Shown: in pieces, positions 1 to 8,896 of the stretch
How the letters are laid out: each line of letters begins with the position of its first letter
How positions within the stretch are numbered: the stretch's first letter is position 1
Assembly: GCA_030730425.1 (NCBI GenBank)
Contig: JANQVH010000012.1
Coordinates: forward strand, 39,505-103,504
From: Candidatus Nanopelagicaceae bacterium
GTDB lineage: Bacteria > Actinomycetota > Actinomycetes > Nanopelagicales > Nanopelagicaceae
Reading direction: 5' to 3'
Length of the DNA: 64,000 nucleotides
The notes under the pieces: generated by a model
The model's input: the letters and a program-made list of their open reading frames with translations, nothing else
What the model was told of the DNA's origin: nothing
Databases searched by the model: none
Program-made: the position numbers and the translations under genes

Positions 1-271
1 AGAGGCTCCAGTTATCCCACATATGGGCTTTAATGAAGTTGAGGTTGATGAAACAAGTAAATTGTTTAAAGGCATTGAAAAAGAACGTTTTTACTTCGTT
101 CACTCATATGCTGCTAAAGATCCAGTAGTTGGCGCTAACTCTTATTGCGACTATGGCGGAGGATTTCTTGCTGCGATTGAGAGTCAAACAGTTAGCGCAG
201 TGCAATTTCATCCAGAAAAGAGTGGAGCAGCAGGACTTGCTCTAATTGAAAATTGGGCATCTGGGTTATGA
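1..271 (+). CDS. hisH: Imidazole glycerol phosphate synthase glutaminase subunit HisH (5' partial)
   Basis: This is the C-terminal part of the amidotransferase that supplies ammonia to HisF in histidine biosynthesis. The reading frame is open from base 2, so the true start lies upstream of the window. The visible fragment of about 89 codons begins with a PHMGFNE stretch typical of HisH. Near the C-terminus it has VQFHPEKSG, which carries the His and Glu of the class I glutaminase triad; the nucleophilic Cys lies outside the window. The stop codon overlaps the following ATG (ATGA), so hisH is translationally coupled to priA. Identification is strong because hisA and hisF follow directly. Confidence 0.95.
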   Translation, partial: EAPVIPHMGFNEVEVDETSKLFKGIEKERFYFVHSYAAKDPVVGANSYCDYGGGFLAAIESQTVSAVQFHPEKSGAAGLALIENWASGL

Positions 272-993
272 AAAAATTAGAACTTCTTCCCGCTGTTGAT
301 GTTCGCTCAGGCCAAGCTGTTCGCCTGGTCAAAGGAGAGCTATCTGCCCAGAGCAATTATGGTTCAGCACTTGATGCTGCCCTTGATTTTCAAAAGGCAG
401 GCGCCGAATGGATTCATTTAGTGGACCTAGATGCTGCTTTTGGAACGGGATCAAATCATGAACTTCTTGCAGAGGTAGTTGGAAAATTGGATATCAAGGT
501 TGAGTTATCAGGGGGTATCAGAGATGAGGAGAGCCTGGAGCGAGCCCTTGCCACGGGATGTCAGCGAATCAATTTAGGCACTGCAGCTCTTGAAAGCCCT
601 GACTGGAGCGCATCGGTAATTAAGAGATTTGGAGAGAAGATTGCAGTTGGCCTTGATGTGCGAGGACAAACGCTAGCAGCAAGAGGTTGGACTCGAGATG
701 GTGGCGATCTCTTTGAAACGCTAGAGCGCTTAGATAGTGATGGTTGCACTCGATATGTTGTAACAGATGTTAATAAAGATGGAACTCTTCAAGGACCAAA
801 CTTGGAATTATTGAAAATGGTCTGTGCGGCAACTAGCCGACCAGTAATTGCTTCAGGGGGCATCTCCCAATTAAGTGATATTCAAGCCCTTCGCGAGTTA
901 ACTCATATTGGTATCGAAGGAGCAATTGTTGGAAAAGCACTTTATGCTCAAAATTTCACACTTGAGCAGGCTCTAGAGGTGGCATCTAAATGA
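268..993 (+). CDS. priA: Phosphoribosyl isomerase, HisA/TrpF bifunctional PriA type
   Basis: This is a TIM-barrel isomerase of about 241 aa acting on ProFAR in histidine synthesis. It probably also acts on phosphoribosylanthranilate in tryptophan synthesis. Visible features are catalytic Asp11 in LLPAVDV, Arg19, the GGIR phosphate site near residue 82, an RGW segment with Trp near 141, and Asp near 167 in TDVNKDGT. The RGW and Arg19 features, and close overall resemblance to mycobacterial PriA as I remember it, support dual specificity. No trpF lies in the adjacent trp genes, which agrees. I chose the ATG at 268 (ATGA overlap with hisH) over an upstream in-frame TTG at 253. The stop overlaps hisF by four bases. 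Confidence 0.93.
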   Translation: MKKLELLPAVDVRSGQAVRLVKGELSAQSNYGSALDAALDFQKAGAEWIHLVDLDAAFGTGSNHELLAEVVGKLDIKVELSGGIRDEESLERALATGCQRINLGTAALESPDWSASVIKRFGEKIAVGLDVRGQTLAARGWTRDGGDLFETLERLDSDGCTRYVVTDVNKDGTLQGPNLELLKMVCAATSRPVIASGGISQLSDIQALRELTHIGIEGAIVGKALYAQNFTLEQALEVASK

Positions 994-1772
994 GCCTTGC
1001 CACGCGAATAATTCCCTGTCTTGATGTTAAAGATGGTCGAGTAGTTAAAGGTATTAACTTTCTTAATTTAGTTGATGCTGGAGATCCAGTAGAGATGGCT
1101 CAGATCTATAACAACGAGGGCGCTGATGAGATTACCTTTCTGGATATCACCGCTAGTAGTCAGGGCCGGAGCACAACCCTTGAGGTAGTGCGAAGGAGCG
1201 CAGATCAATTATTTATCCCCCTAACGGTTGGGGGAGGGATAAGTAGTACAGATGATGTGAATCAACTGCTAAGAGCAGGAGCCGATAAGGTCTCTATCAA
1301 TACTGCCGCCCTAAAGCGTCCAGAATTAATAAATGAAATTAGTGAGAGTTTTGGAAGTCAAGTTTTAGTTATTTCAATAGATGCAAAGAGATCTCGAAGT
1401 AGTAGTGGATTTGAAGTAACTACTCATGGTGGTTCTATCTCAACTGGCATCGATGCTCTTGATTGGATTAAAGAGGCAATCGAAAGAGGAGTAGGAGAGA
1501 TTCTGCTTAACTCCATGGATACTGATGGAACTAGAGCAGGATATGACTTGGAATTAATCCGCTTAGTCCGTGCAATTTCTCCTGTTCCCATCATTGCAAG
1601 TGGTGGAGCTGGCGATATCTCAGATTTTGCTAAAGCTCTGGAATCAGGGGCTGATGCTCTCCTTGCCGCCAGCGTTTTTCACTTTGGCATCTATCGCATC
1701 TCAGATATTAAGCGTGATCTTGGTAGAAAAGGCTTTACTGTGCGCCAAGGCAATCAAATAGGTCAGAATTAG
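990..1772 (+). CDS. hisF: Imidazole glycerol phosphate synthase cyclase subunit HisF
   Basis: HisF is the cyclase half of IGP synthase. It combines PRFAR with ammonia from HisH to give IGP and AICAR. The 260-aa sequence is the usual family length. It carries the two catalytic aspartates, Asp12 in [15 protein letters not shown] and Asp131 in VISIDAKR. It also has the TVGGGI and IASGGAGD phosphate-binding loops of the (beta/alpha)8 barrel. It starts four bases inside priA (ATGA) and is followed three bases later by hisI, so it lies mid-operon. Confidence 0.97.
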   Translation: MSLATRIIPCLDVKDGRVVKGINFLNLVDAGDPVEMAQIYNNEGADEITFLDITASSQGRSTTLEVVRRSADQLFIPLTVGGGISSTDDVNQLLRAGADKVSINTAALKRPELINEISESFGSQVLVISIDAKRSRSSSGFEVTTHGGSISTGIDALDWIKEAIERGVGEILLNSMDTDGTRAGYDLELIRLVRAISPVPIIASGGAGDISDFAKALESGADALLAASVFHFGIYRISDIKRDLGRKGFTVRQGNQIGQN

Positions 1773-1775
1773 GCC

Positions 1776-2105
1776 ATGTCGCAGGAAATTATCAATCGCT
1801 TGAGTAAGGCTGGAGAGTTAATCCCGGCAATTGTTCAAGACTGTGTAAGTAAAGAGGTATTGATGCTTGCATGGGTAAATCTGCAAGCCTATGAGGCAAC
1901 TATTGCTAGCTCAAAAGCAACTTTTTGGAGTAGAAGTAGGAACCAACTCTGGGTTAAGGGGGAGAGTTCTGGAAATTACCAAGATGTTGTAGAAATAAAA
2001 TATGACTGTGACTCTGATTCACTACTTTTTCTAGTGCATTCACATGGCCCTGCCTGCCACACAGGGCAAACCTCTTGTTTCTATCGAAGCGTTGAGAGAA
2101 TATAG
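1776..2105 (+). CDS. hisI: Phosphoribosyl-AMP cyclohydrolase HisI
   Basis: HisI opens the purine ring of PR-AMP, the third step of histidine synthesis. At 109 aa it is a stand-alone cyclohydrolase without a fused HisE domain. The expected metal and catalytic residues are visible: a DCDSDS segment (Cys78 and neighbouring Asp residues) and Cys94 and Cys101 in GPACHTGQTSC. Three bases separate it from hisF, and its TAG stop directly abuts the trpE ATG with no gap. That joins the his and trp genes into one transcription unit. Confidence 0.96.
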   Translation: MSQEIINRLSKAGELIPAIVQDCVSKEVLMLAWVNLQAYEATIASSKATFWSRSRNQLWVKGESSGNYQDVVEIKYDCDSDSLLFLVHSHGPACHTGQTSCFYRSVERI

Positions 2106-3611
2106 ATGGAGCGGTTAAGTCTTGAACAATTTCGTGCTTATGCAAAAGAATATAACGTTATTCCCGTTGCCCAACTCCTACTTGCAGATAACGAAACTCC
2201 TCTAACTCTCTATTCAAAGTTAGCTCAAGAGCGTGAAAATACATTTCTTCTAGAGTCAGCAGAACATGGTGGAGCATGGTCTAGATACTCATTTATTGGC
2301 GTTAGAAGCGAAGCAACCCTTACAGAGAAAAATGGAGTTGCTCATTGGCTTGGAAGCATGCCAGCAGGTGCGCCGAGTGGAATTGATCCCTTAGAGGCGT
2401 TAATGATTGCCTCTAAACATCTTCGTTCGCCAAAGATTGAAAATCTGCCTCCACTAACAGGTGGCTTAGTTGGTTATATGGGATATGACGCGGTGCGAAG
2501 GCTTGAAAAACTTCCAACTCTAGGAGTAGATGAGTTAAAGCTTCCAGAAATTGCTTTCATGTTGACCACAGATTTAGCTGTCTATGATCACCTCCAAGGA
2601 ACTGTAATTCTCATAGCTAATGCCATCAATTGGGATGGTTCAGATGAGCGAGTAGATCAGGCCTATCGATCGGCTATTAATAGATTAGATCAAATGCAGG
2701 AATCGCTCTTGAGCAAGTTAGATAGCAATATCTCCAAAATAGCGAAGAAGAGCCCACCTTCTTTTACTGCCAATTTTAGTAAAGAGCAATACTGTTTAAA
2801 TGTTGAGAGCATAAAAGAGCAGATTAGATCGGGCGAGGCATTTCAAGTTGTCTTATCTCAGAGATTTACGATGGATTGCCAAGCATCCTCACTTGATGCA
2901 TATCGAATGCTAAGGCTCCATAATCCCAGCCCATATATGTATCACTTCAGATTTGCAGATGGATTAAGCGTTGTTGGCTCAAGCCCAGAGGCGCTAGTTA
3001 AAGTAACTGGCAGTGAAGTAATGGTTCATCCCATTGCCGGTACTCGTAAGCGCTCTACAAACCAAGAAGAGGATTTGAGGCTAGGCGAGGAGCTCTTGGC
3101 AGATCCTAAAGAGCGAGCTGAGCATTTAATGCTAGTAGATCTTGGAAGAAATGATTTGGGAAGAGTCTGCGCACCTGGCAGTGTTAACGTTGTTGAGTTC
3201 ATGCAGATTGAGAGATATTCCCATGTCATGCATATTGTCTCAACTGTTATTGGCAGGCTGGATAGCTCGAAAACATCTGTAGAAGCCTTATATGCAGTAT
3301 TTCCCGCAGGCACGCTCGCAGGAGCGCCTAAGCCAAGAGCGATGGAGATAATTGAAGAGTTAGAACCATCGAGACGAGGAATCTATGGTGGCGCTATTGG
3401 ATATATAGATTTCACTGGGAATCTTGATACCTGTATTGCAATTAGAACTGCAGTGATAAAGGATAAGAAAGCATATGTGCAAGCTGGGGCCGGAATAGTT
3501 GCAGATTCAAATCCAGTTAGTGAATATGAAGAGTGTTTAAATAAAGCTGCAGCAGTCCTTGGAGCAATTGGAGCGGCAAACTCACTGGAACCAATTAGGC
3601 AAGAGGGTTAG
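2106..3611 (+). CDS. trpE: Anthranilate synthase component I
   Basis: TrpE converts chorismate to anthranilate, the first committed step to tryptophan. The protein is 501 aa, normal for a component without a fused TrpG. The N-terminal LLES element with RYSFIG near residue 60 matches the tryptophan feedback-binding region. The C-terminal chorismate-binding domain has SSPEALVKV, HPIAGTRKR, DLGRNDLGRVC and FPAGTLAGAPK motifs. The start codon is the base directly after the hisI stop, so no leader peptide or attenuator can lie between them. No trpG or trpD lies in the window and both must be elsewhere. Confidence 0.97.
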   Translation: MERLSLEQFRAYAKEYNVIPVAQLLLADNETPLTLYSKLAQERENTFLLESAEHGGAWSRYSFIGVRSEATLTEKNGVAHWLGSMPAGAPSGIDPLEALMIASKHLRSPKIENLPPLTGGLVGYMGYDAVRRLEKLPTLGVDELKLPEIAFMLTTDLAVYDHLQGTVILIANAINWDGSDERVDQAYRSAINRLDQMQESLLSKLDSNISKIAKKSPPSFTANFSKEQYCLNVESIKEQIRSGEAFQVVLSQRFTMDCQASSLDAYRMLRLHNPSPYMYHFRFADGLSVVGSSPEALVKVTGSEVMVHPIAGTRKRSTNQEEDLRLGEELLADPKERAEHLMLVDLGRNDLGRVCAPGSVNVVEFMQIERYSHVMHIVSTVIGRLDSSKTSVEALYAVFPAGTLAGAPKPRAMEIIEELEPSRRGIYGGAIGYIDFTGNLDTCIAIRTAVIKDKKAYVQAGAGIVADSNPVSEYEECLNKAAAVLGAIGAANSLEPIRQEG

Positions 3612-3616
3612 TTGCG

Positions 3617-4396
3617 ATGAGCGTTCTTGATTCGATTATCGCTGGTGTATTAGAAGATCAAGCAAGGCGCCAACTATCTAACTCTGAATTAGAGGAGAAG
3701 ATGGCATTAGCTGCTAAGCCTCTTGATGTTTTCTCAGCTCTTAGCAGGCAGAAGTTTTCAATTATTGCTGAAGTTAAGCGCTCTAGCCCCAGTAAGGGAT
3801 CTCTTGCTCAAATACCTTCTCCAGAAAAACTAGCAAGACAATATCAAGAGGGTGGAGCCGCAGCTATTAGTGTATTGACTGAGCAGAGACGCTTTGGTGG
3901 ATCCCTAGAGGATTTTGCAAAAGTTAGAGAAGAGGTCTCGATCCCGCTGCTGCGCAAAGATTTTATAGTTAATGACTATTTAGTTCGAGAATCAAGAGCC
4001 TACGGGGCAGATCTCATCCTGCTAATCGTTGCAGCGCTAAGTGATGAAGAACTTGGGCGGCTCTATCAGCTAGTTATAGATCTTGGAATGCAAGCACTTA
4101 TAGAGGTTCACAATCAAGAGGAACTTGAACGAGCGCTTGCCATAGATCCAAAAATAATTGGAGTAAATGCGCGAAACCTAAAAACTCTAGAGATTGATAA
4201 GAGTAATTTCTCAAAGCTTCTGCCTCTGATTCCAAATGGAATTATTCGCATTGCAGAATCTGGCATGTCAGAGCCGATAGATGGGCGAGGCGCCTTAGTG
4301 GCTGGAGCAGATGCGATCTTGGTAGGGGAGGCTCTTGTGAAATCAGAGAATCCCGCAGCTAGCGTTCGTGAATTCTTAAATGTCGCAAACTCTTAA
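3617..4396 (+). CDS. trpC: Indole-3-glycerol phosphate synthase
   Basis: TrpC closes the indole ring, turning CdRP into indole-3-glycerol phosphate. The 259-aa TIM barrel carries the family signature [13 protein letters not shown] near residues 48-60, with the catalytic lysine. It also shows LLRKDFIV near 112, [23 protein letters not shown] and the AESGM and DAILVGEAL phosphate loops. There is no TrpF fusion. It lies five bases after trpE, with an AGAGGG ribosome-binding site inside the trpE end. Confidence 0.96.
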   Translation: MSVLDSIIAGVLEDQARRQLSNSELEEKMALAAKPLDVFSALSRQKFSIIAEVKRSSPSKGSLAQIPSPEKLARQYQEGGAAAISVLTEQRRFGGSLEDFAKVREEVSIPLLRKDFIVNDYLVRESRAYGADLILLIVAALSDEELGRLYQLVIDLGMQALIEVHNQEELERALAIDPKIIGVNARNLKTLEIDKSNFSKLLPLIPNGIIRIAESGMSEPIDGRGALVAGADAILVGEALVKSENPAASVREFLNVANS

Positions 4397-4403
4397 GGGA
4401 AAG

Positions 4404-4409
4404 TAGACT
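4404..4409 (+). promoter_or_regulatory. Possible -10 element for a leaderless trpB transcript
   Basis: The hexamer TAGACT ends seven bases before the trpB ATG, in the 20-base gap after trpC. The spacing matches the other TANNNT-start arrangements in this window. No convincing -35 is seen. Read-through from trpC is equally possible. Confidence 0.35.
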
Positions 4410-4416
4410 AAAGGGT

Positions 4417-5607
4417 ATGGAGCGCATTGAACTTGTTGGCCACTTTGGCCCCTATGGTGGGCGCTTTGTCCCAGAGGCACTAATTGGTGCGTTAGATGAA
4501 TTAGAGGCAGCTCATAACTCAGCTTCTAAAGATCCTGAATTTCAAAGAGAACTAAACGATCTACATAAGAGCTATACCGGTCGGCCATCAATTATTACTG
4601 AGGCTAAGAGATTTGCAGAGCATGCTGGAAATGCAAGAATTCTTTTAAAGCGTGAAGATTTGAATCACACCGGTAGCCATAAGATAAATAATGTTCTTGG
4701 TCAAGCACTTCTCACCAAACGCATGGGTAAGAAGCGAATAATTGCTGAAACTGGCGCAGGACAACATGGCGTTGCTTCAGCAACTGCAGCAGCCCTGCTT
4801 GGTCTTGAGTGTGTGGTTTATATGGGCGAGGAAGATACTAAGCGCCAATCTCTAAACGTAGCCAGAATGAAGTTACTTGGCGCAACTGTTGTTCCAGTTA
4901 CAACTGGCTCTAGAACTCTAAAAGATGCAATTAATGAAGCGATGCGTGATTGGGTAACTAATGTTTCAACTACTCACTACCTATTAGGAACTGTTGCTGG
5001 TCCTCATCCTTTCCCAACTATGGTTAGAGATTTTCATCGCATAATTGGAGTAGAGGCAAGGCAGCAAGTATTAGAGATGACCGGCAGACTTCCTGATGCT
5101 GTTTTAGCTTGCGTTGGCGGAGGATCAAATGCGATAGGAATCTTCCATCCTTTCATTGATGATGCAGGGGTTCGCCTAATAGGTTTTGAAGCTGGCGGTT
5201 CTGGAGTTGAAAGCGGCAAACATGCTGCAACTATTGTCGGTGGAACCCCTGGAGTTCTCCATGGCACCAGGTCTTATCTACTTCAAGATAGCGATGGCCA
5301 AACCATCGAGTCCCATTCAATTTCTGCAGGTCTTGATTATCCAGGAGTTGGCCCAGAGCATGCATACCTTCATGACATTGGGCGAGCTGAGTATCGAGCA
5401 ATTACCGATGATCAAGCGATGCATGCCTTCTCACTACTTTCAAAGAGTGAGGGAATAATTCCTGCGATAGAAACGGCTCACGCGCTAGCTGGAGCGCTTC
5501 AAGTTGGAAATGAATTGGGAAGTGGAGCAATCCTTCTTATCAATCTCTCAGGACGTGGTGATAAAGATGTACAAACAGCTGCGCAATACTTTGGAATTCC
5601 TCTTTAG
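4417..5607 (+). CDS. trpB: Tryptophan synthase beta chain
   Basis: TrpB is the PLP enzyme that condenses indole with serine to make tryptophan. It has 396 aa, the normal length of the TrpB1 type that pairs with TrpA. The PLP lysine is Lys89 in HTGSHKINN. The glycine-rich phosphate loop [10 protein letters not shown] lies near residue 234. An N-terminal [13 protein letters not shown] segment is also typical. The gap from trpC is 20 bases and holds a TAGACT hexamer seven bases before the ATG, so an internal promoter is possible. trpA follows after 14 bases. Confidence 0.97.
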   Translation: MERIELVGHFGPYGGRFVPEALIGALDELEAAHNSASKDPEFQRELNDLHKSYTGRPSIITEAKRFAEHAGNARILLKREDLNHTGSHKINNVLGQALLTKRMGKKRIIAETGAGQHGVASATAAALLGLECVVYMGEEDTKRQSLNVARMKLLGATVVPVTTGSRTLKDAINEAMRDWVTNVSTTHYLLGTVAGPHPFPTMVRDFHRIIGVEARQQVLEMTGRLPDAVLACVGGGSNAIGIFHPFIDDAGVRLIGFEAGGSGVESGKHAATIVGGTPGVLHGTRSYLLQDSDGQTIESHSISAGLDYPGVGPEHAYLHDIGRAEYRAITDDQAMHAFSLLSKSEGIIPAIETAHALAGALQVGNELGSGAILLINLSGRGDKDVQTAAQYFGIPL

Positions 5608-5621
5608 GAATATTGCACTCA

Positions 5622-6425
5622 ATGAAAAAAGATAGTTTGGCGCAGGTCTTTGCACGAGCCAAGAGCGAGAATCGAGCAGCCTTAATAGGTTATATGCCAG
5701 CAGGTTTTCCAACTCTCGAGGGATCTAAGGAATTAATAAGGGCGCTAATTGATGGCGGGGTAGATATTGTTGAAGTGGGTTTTGCATATAGCGATCCAGT
5801 TATGGATGGAGCGATAATTCAAGAAGCTGCTGAGATTGCTCTCAGAAATAAAACTGGCGCTAAGGAAGTCTTGGAGGTGGTCTCTAGCGTAAGTGTGCCA
5901 TCTTTAGTTATGTCTTATTGGAATCCAATTGAGCGATATGGCGTTAAGAATTTCACAGAGGCACTAGCTAGCGCTGGGGGAGTTGGAGTTATCACCCCAG
6001 ATTTAACTATTGAGGAGTCAGGTGATTGGATTGAGGAGACAGAGAGAAATGACTTGCATCGTGTTTATGTTGTTGCTCCAAGTACAGATGATTCAAGATT
6101 AGCTAAAGTTGCAGGCAAATGTTCTGGCTTTGTTTATGCAGCAAGTCTTATGGGAGTAACTGGCGCGAGGAATTCTTTATCTGATAACGCTAGTGAGTTA
6201 GTTGCAAGGCTTCGCAAAGTAACAGATCTTCCAATTGCGGTGGGCCTTGGAGTTTCAACTGCTGAGCAGGCTGCAAGTGTTGCAAAGTTTGCCGATGGGG
6301 TGATTGTGGGCTCAGCATTTATTAAGTTAGTACTACAGGCTCCTGATATCGCCCAGGCATGTAAAAGCGTAACCTTGCTAGCCCGCGAGTTGTCTGAAGG
6401 GGTCAGACAGGGCCGAGTCGGCTAG
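5622..6425 (+). CDS. trpA: Tryptophan synthase alpha chain
   Basis: TrpA cleaves indole-3-glycerol phosphate and passes indole to TrpB through the complex tunnel. The catalytic Glu and Asp are visible in IVEVGFAYSDPVMDG. The phosphate loop sits near VGLGVSTAEQA and VIVGSAFIK. I chose the ATG at 5622. An in-frame TTG at 5613 would sit almost on the AGGAA ribosome-binding site at 5606-5610, leaving too little spacing. The resulting 267 aa fits the family. This is the last trp gene; a 65-base gap follows. Confidence 0.95.
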   Translation: MKKDSLAQVFARAKSENRAALIGYMPAGFPTLEGSKELIRALIDGGVDIVEVGFAYSDPVMDGAIIQEAAEIALRNKTGAKEVLEVVSSVSVPSLVMSYWNPIERYGVKNFTEALASAGGVGVITPDLTIEESGDWIEETERNDLHRVYVVAPSTDDSRLAKVAGKCSGFVYAASLMGVTGARNSLSDNASELVARLRKVTDLPIAVGLGVSTAEQAASVAKFADGVIVGSAFIKLVLQAPDIAQACKSVTLLARELSEGVRQGRVG

Positions 6426-6490
6426 TTTCTAGAACTTGGTTTAGACTTATAGCCATAACTGGTTGAGAAAATCAAAAGGAGTCAAAAAAA

Positions 6491-7237
6491 GTGCCAAAAG
6501 AACCGCGCCAACGGAAAGTAAATAACTCTGCTAAACCTGGAGATACTGTCACTAGAAATATTGTGATTGGCATGATTGCACTTGTGGTCTTATCTGGAGT
6601 TATCTTCACAGTCTTAGATAAGCGATCTGGTTCTAGCGTTGCACTTCCTGCATCGATTGAGAGCATCTCAACTGCTAACAATGGTGAGCCTTTAACTCCA
6701 ACGATCTCTCCTGAGGCAGATTATGGCGTGGTCTTTAATGCCGATAGCCCATTAAAAATAGATGTTTGGGAAGATTTCCAATGCCCATATTGCAAGTTCT
6801 TTGAAGATTCAATGGGTGATTATTTAGAGGATCTGATTAGAGAGAAGCAGGCAGAAGTAACCTTCCACATGGCATCATTTTTGGGGCAAGAGTCAGTTCG
6901 CGCCTCTAATGCTGCCAACTGCGCAGTTCCTGAGGGAAGATTTATTGAGTATCACAGAGCGCTCTTTGATATCCAAGGCGGAGAGAATAGCGGGCTATTT
7001 TCCAATAAGAATCTAGTAGAGATCGGCACGCGACTTGGTATTACTAGCGAGAGCTTTGCTAACTGCGTTAACAATAATGAATCAGGCGATGTAGTTAAAA
7101 ACGTTGCATCTTCAATGAAGAAAAATGGCGTAGAAGGAACTCCTACTGTATTTATCAATGGCAAGCCGTGGAATCGCACCACCTCTGAATTTAGGCTAGA
7201 GGAGTTTAAGGCGGCGGTCGAAGCAGCTAAGCAGTGA
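6491..7237 (+). CDS. Membrane-anchored DsbA-like thiol-disulfide protein
   Basis: This is a 248-aa extracytoplasmic thioredoxin-fold protein. A basic N-terminus is followed by one membrane segment at about residues 23-42. The domain then carries the active-site motif WEDFQCPYCKFFE, with Cys98 and Cys101. A GTPTVFINGKPW stretch near residue 215 contains the cis-proline loop. It probably oxidises or isomerises disulfides of exported proteins. The GTG start is set by AAAGGAGT at 6475-6482. Its stop overlaps the lgt GTG by four bases, so the two envelope genes are coupled. No VKOR or DsbB partner gene is present in the window. Confidence 0.88.
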   Translation: MPKEPRQRKVNNSAKPGDTVTRNIVIGMIALVVLSGVIFTVLDKRSGSSVALPASIESISTANNGEPLTPTISPEADYGVVFNADSPLKIDVWEDFQCPYCKFFEDSMGDYLEDLIREKQAEVTFHMASFLGQESVRASNAANCAVPEGRFIEYHRALFDIQGGENSGLFSNKNLVEIGTRLGITSESFANCVNNNESGDVVKNVASSMKKNGVEGTPTVFINGKPWNRTTSEFRLEEFKAAVEAAKQ

Positions 7238-8055
7238 TCTTTGCTGCTATTCCTTCTCCAGCTCAATCTCAAATAGAGATTGGTCCACTAACTTTTCATT
7301 TCTATGCGCTAAGCATCATCGCTGGGATCGTAGCTGCTGTATATATTGGTAATCGAAGGTATGTCGCACTTGGTGGCAGAGCAGGCGTAGTTAGCGATGT
7401 AGCAATTTATGCAGTGCCATTTGGAATTATTGGCGGTCGCCTCTATCACGTGATTTCTTCCCCTCAGGCGTATTTTGGAGTCAATGGTGATCCGCTAAGT
7501 GCCCTCTATATCTGGCAGGGCGGTCTTGGTATTTGGGGCGCAATCTCCCTTGGACTTCTTGGCGCATATATTGGATATCGCAGGAATAAATCTCGAGGCG
7601 ATGTTTCCTTTGCAAGCTTTGCTGATGCGCTAGCTCCAGGTCTGCTAATAGCTCAAGGTCTTGGCCGCTGGGGAAATTGGTTTAATAAAGAACTATTCGG
7701 GCGGGAGCTAAATGCGCCATGGGCCCTTGAAATTCCTGCTGCTTATCGCCCTATTGGATATTCAAGCGTTGAGACATTTCATCCAGTATTTCTCTATGAA
7801 TCTATCTGGTGCTTTATTGCAGCCTTTATTTTGATAAAGCTGGGATCAGGTAAGAAGTTTGCTCCAGGTTCAATCTTTGCTCTCTATGTCGCCCTTTACT
7901 GCCTAGTAAGAGCTCTGATTGAGACGATTAGAATTGATGAAGCTAATTTGATTCTCGGCGTTAGGCTCAATGTTTGGACGAGCATAGTTCTACTCTTTGG
8001 CTCTCTAATCTATCTGCGTCAGAATCAATTACCAAGAGAATCGAGTGTAAAGTAA
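7234..8055 (+). CDS. lgt: Prolipoprotein diacylglyceryl transferase
   Basis: Lgt transfers diacylglycerol from phosphatidylglycerol to the lipobox cysteine of prolipoproteins in the membrane. The 273-aa protein has about seven hydrophobic segments. Recognisable Lgt motifs are FYALSIIAGI, GGRLYHVI, WQGGLGIWGA and the signature GRWGNWFNKELFG near residue 148. A late YLRQ stretch closes the last membrane segment. The GTG start overlaps the upstream stop. The trpA-x-lgt order is common in Actinobacteria. The gene ends just before a TAAAGT element that probably drives the next gene. Confidence 0.95.
   Translation: MIFAAIPSPAQSQIEIGPLTFHFYALSIIAGIVAAVYIGNRRYVALGGRAGVVSDVAIYAVPFGIIGGRLYHVISSPQAYFGVNGDPLSALYIWQGGLGIWGAISLGLLGAYIGYRRNKSRGDVSFASFADALAPGLLIAQGLGRWGNWFNKELFGRELNAPWALEIPAAYRPIGYSSVETFHPVFLYESIWCFIAAFILIKLGSGKKFAPGSIFALYVALYCLVRALIETIRIDEANLILGVRLNVWTSIVLLFGSLIYLRQNQLPRESSVK
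8048..8053 (+). promoter_or_regulatory. -10 element, leaderless VIT gene
   Basis: TAAAGT overlaps the lgt stop codon and ends six bases before the GTG at 8060. No ribosome-binding site is seen, which fits leaderless initiation. It is identical in sequence and spacing to the element before pyk. The -35 region (around 8025, TCAATT) is weak. Confidence 0.5.
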
Positions 8056-8059
8056 AGTC

Positions 8060-8767
8060 GTGAGCCAATCAGATTTAGAAATAAGAAATGCTGAGCATCG
8101 CACCCATAGAGCAGGTTGGCTTAGAGCTGCCGTATTAGGTGTCAATGATGGGCTAGTTTCAACTGCAGCGCTAATGATTGGAATTGTCTCGGCACAAAAA
8201 AATGACTTTGTTTTAACCGTTGGCATAGCGGGAATTGCAGCAGGAGCGATGTCGATGGCAGTGGGCGAGTATGTCTCTGTTAGATCCCAAAACGATATTG
8301 AAGAATCAGATCGAATCTTGGAGCTAGAGCATCATCGAATTGATCCAGCAGGAGAGCTAGAAGAGTTGACTCAGATTTATCAATCAAGAGGTTTATCGCG
8401 ATCAACAGCTGAGAAAGTTGCTCAGGAACTTCATGCTCATGACGCACTCGGGGCTCATCTACGCGATGAATTAGGCCAATATGAGTTAACTAAGGCTCGC
8501 CCGATGCAGGCAGCAATCGCCTCTGCTCTTAGCTTTACTTTTGGAGGAGCGATTCCTCTTATTGGAGCGCTCTCGCCAAGCCTTGGCGGGAAAGCAGCAT
8601 CAATTGTTGCTATTACATTCCTTGGCCTGCTTATTGCTGGAGTAATTAGCGCAAAGACTTCTGGTTCAACGATATGGCGACCAACCCTTCGGATCCTCTT
8701 TGGCGGCGCTCTGGGAATGGCGATAACAGCATCAGTTGGTCAGATTGCCCATATCTCTGGGCTCTAG
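8060..8767 (+). CDS. VIT1/CCC1-family iron/manganese transporter
   Basis: This 235-aa membrane protein of the VIT family probably moves Fe2+ or Mn2+. The N-terminal half begins HRAGWLRAAVLGVNDGLVSTAALMIG, the family hallmark with an Asp in the first membrane helix. A second helix contains GAMSMAVGEYVSVRSQ. A charged cytosolic segment rich in Glu and His (about residues 80-145) corresponds to the metal-binding domain. Three further hydrophobic helices follow. The direction of transport and exact metal cannot be read from sequence. The GTG start is preceded by a TAAAGT element six bases upstream. Confidence 0.88.
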   Translation: MSQSDLEIRNAEHRTHRAGWLRAAVLGVNDGLVSTAALMIGIVSAQKNDFVLTVGIAGIAAGAMSMAVGEYVSVRSQNDIEESDRILELEHHRIDPAGELEELTQIYQSRGLSRSTAEKVAQELHAHDALGAHLRDELGQYELTKARPMQAAIASALSFTFGGAIPLIGALSPSLGGKAASIVAITFLGLLIAGVISAKTSGSTIWRPTLRILFGGALGMAITASVGQIAHISGL

Positions 8768-8896
8768 CACGCGCCAAAAAAGCTAGTTCTTGCTAGATTA
8801 CTCCCCTCTAAGGGCCGTCGTTGTCCCAGTAACTTTGAGAGTTAATCATTTAAGAAAAAACTCGAAGTAAACCAATTTTATTTATGGGAGTGATAA
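8768..8896 (+). promoter_or_regulatory. gltBD upstream region with inverted repeat
   Basis: This 129-base gap precedes gltB. It holds a perfect inverted repeat TAACT-N5-AGTTA at 8830-8844, a candidate operator for a regulator I cannot name. A GGGAG ribosome-binding site lies at 8886-8890. No clear terminator for the preceding gene is visible. I found no convincing -35/-10 pair. Confidence 0.4.

Noticed and set aside
8824..8850. GlnR box upstream of gltB
   Set aside because: GTAAC is present, but the second half at six-base spacing does not fit GNAAC. Only a plain inverted repeat remains.
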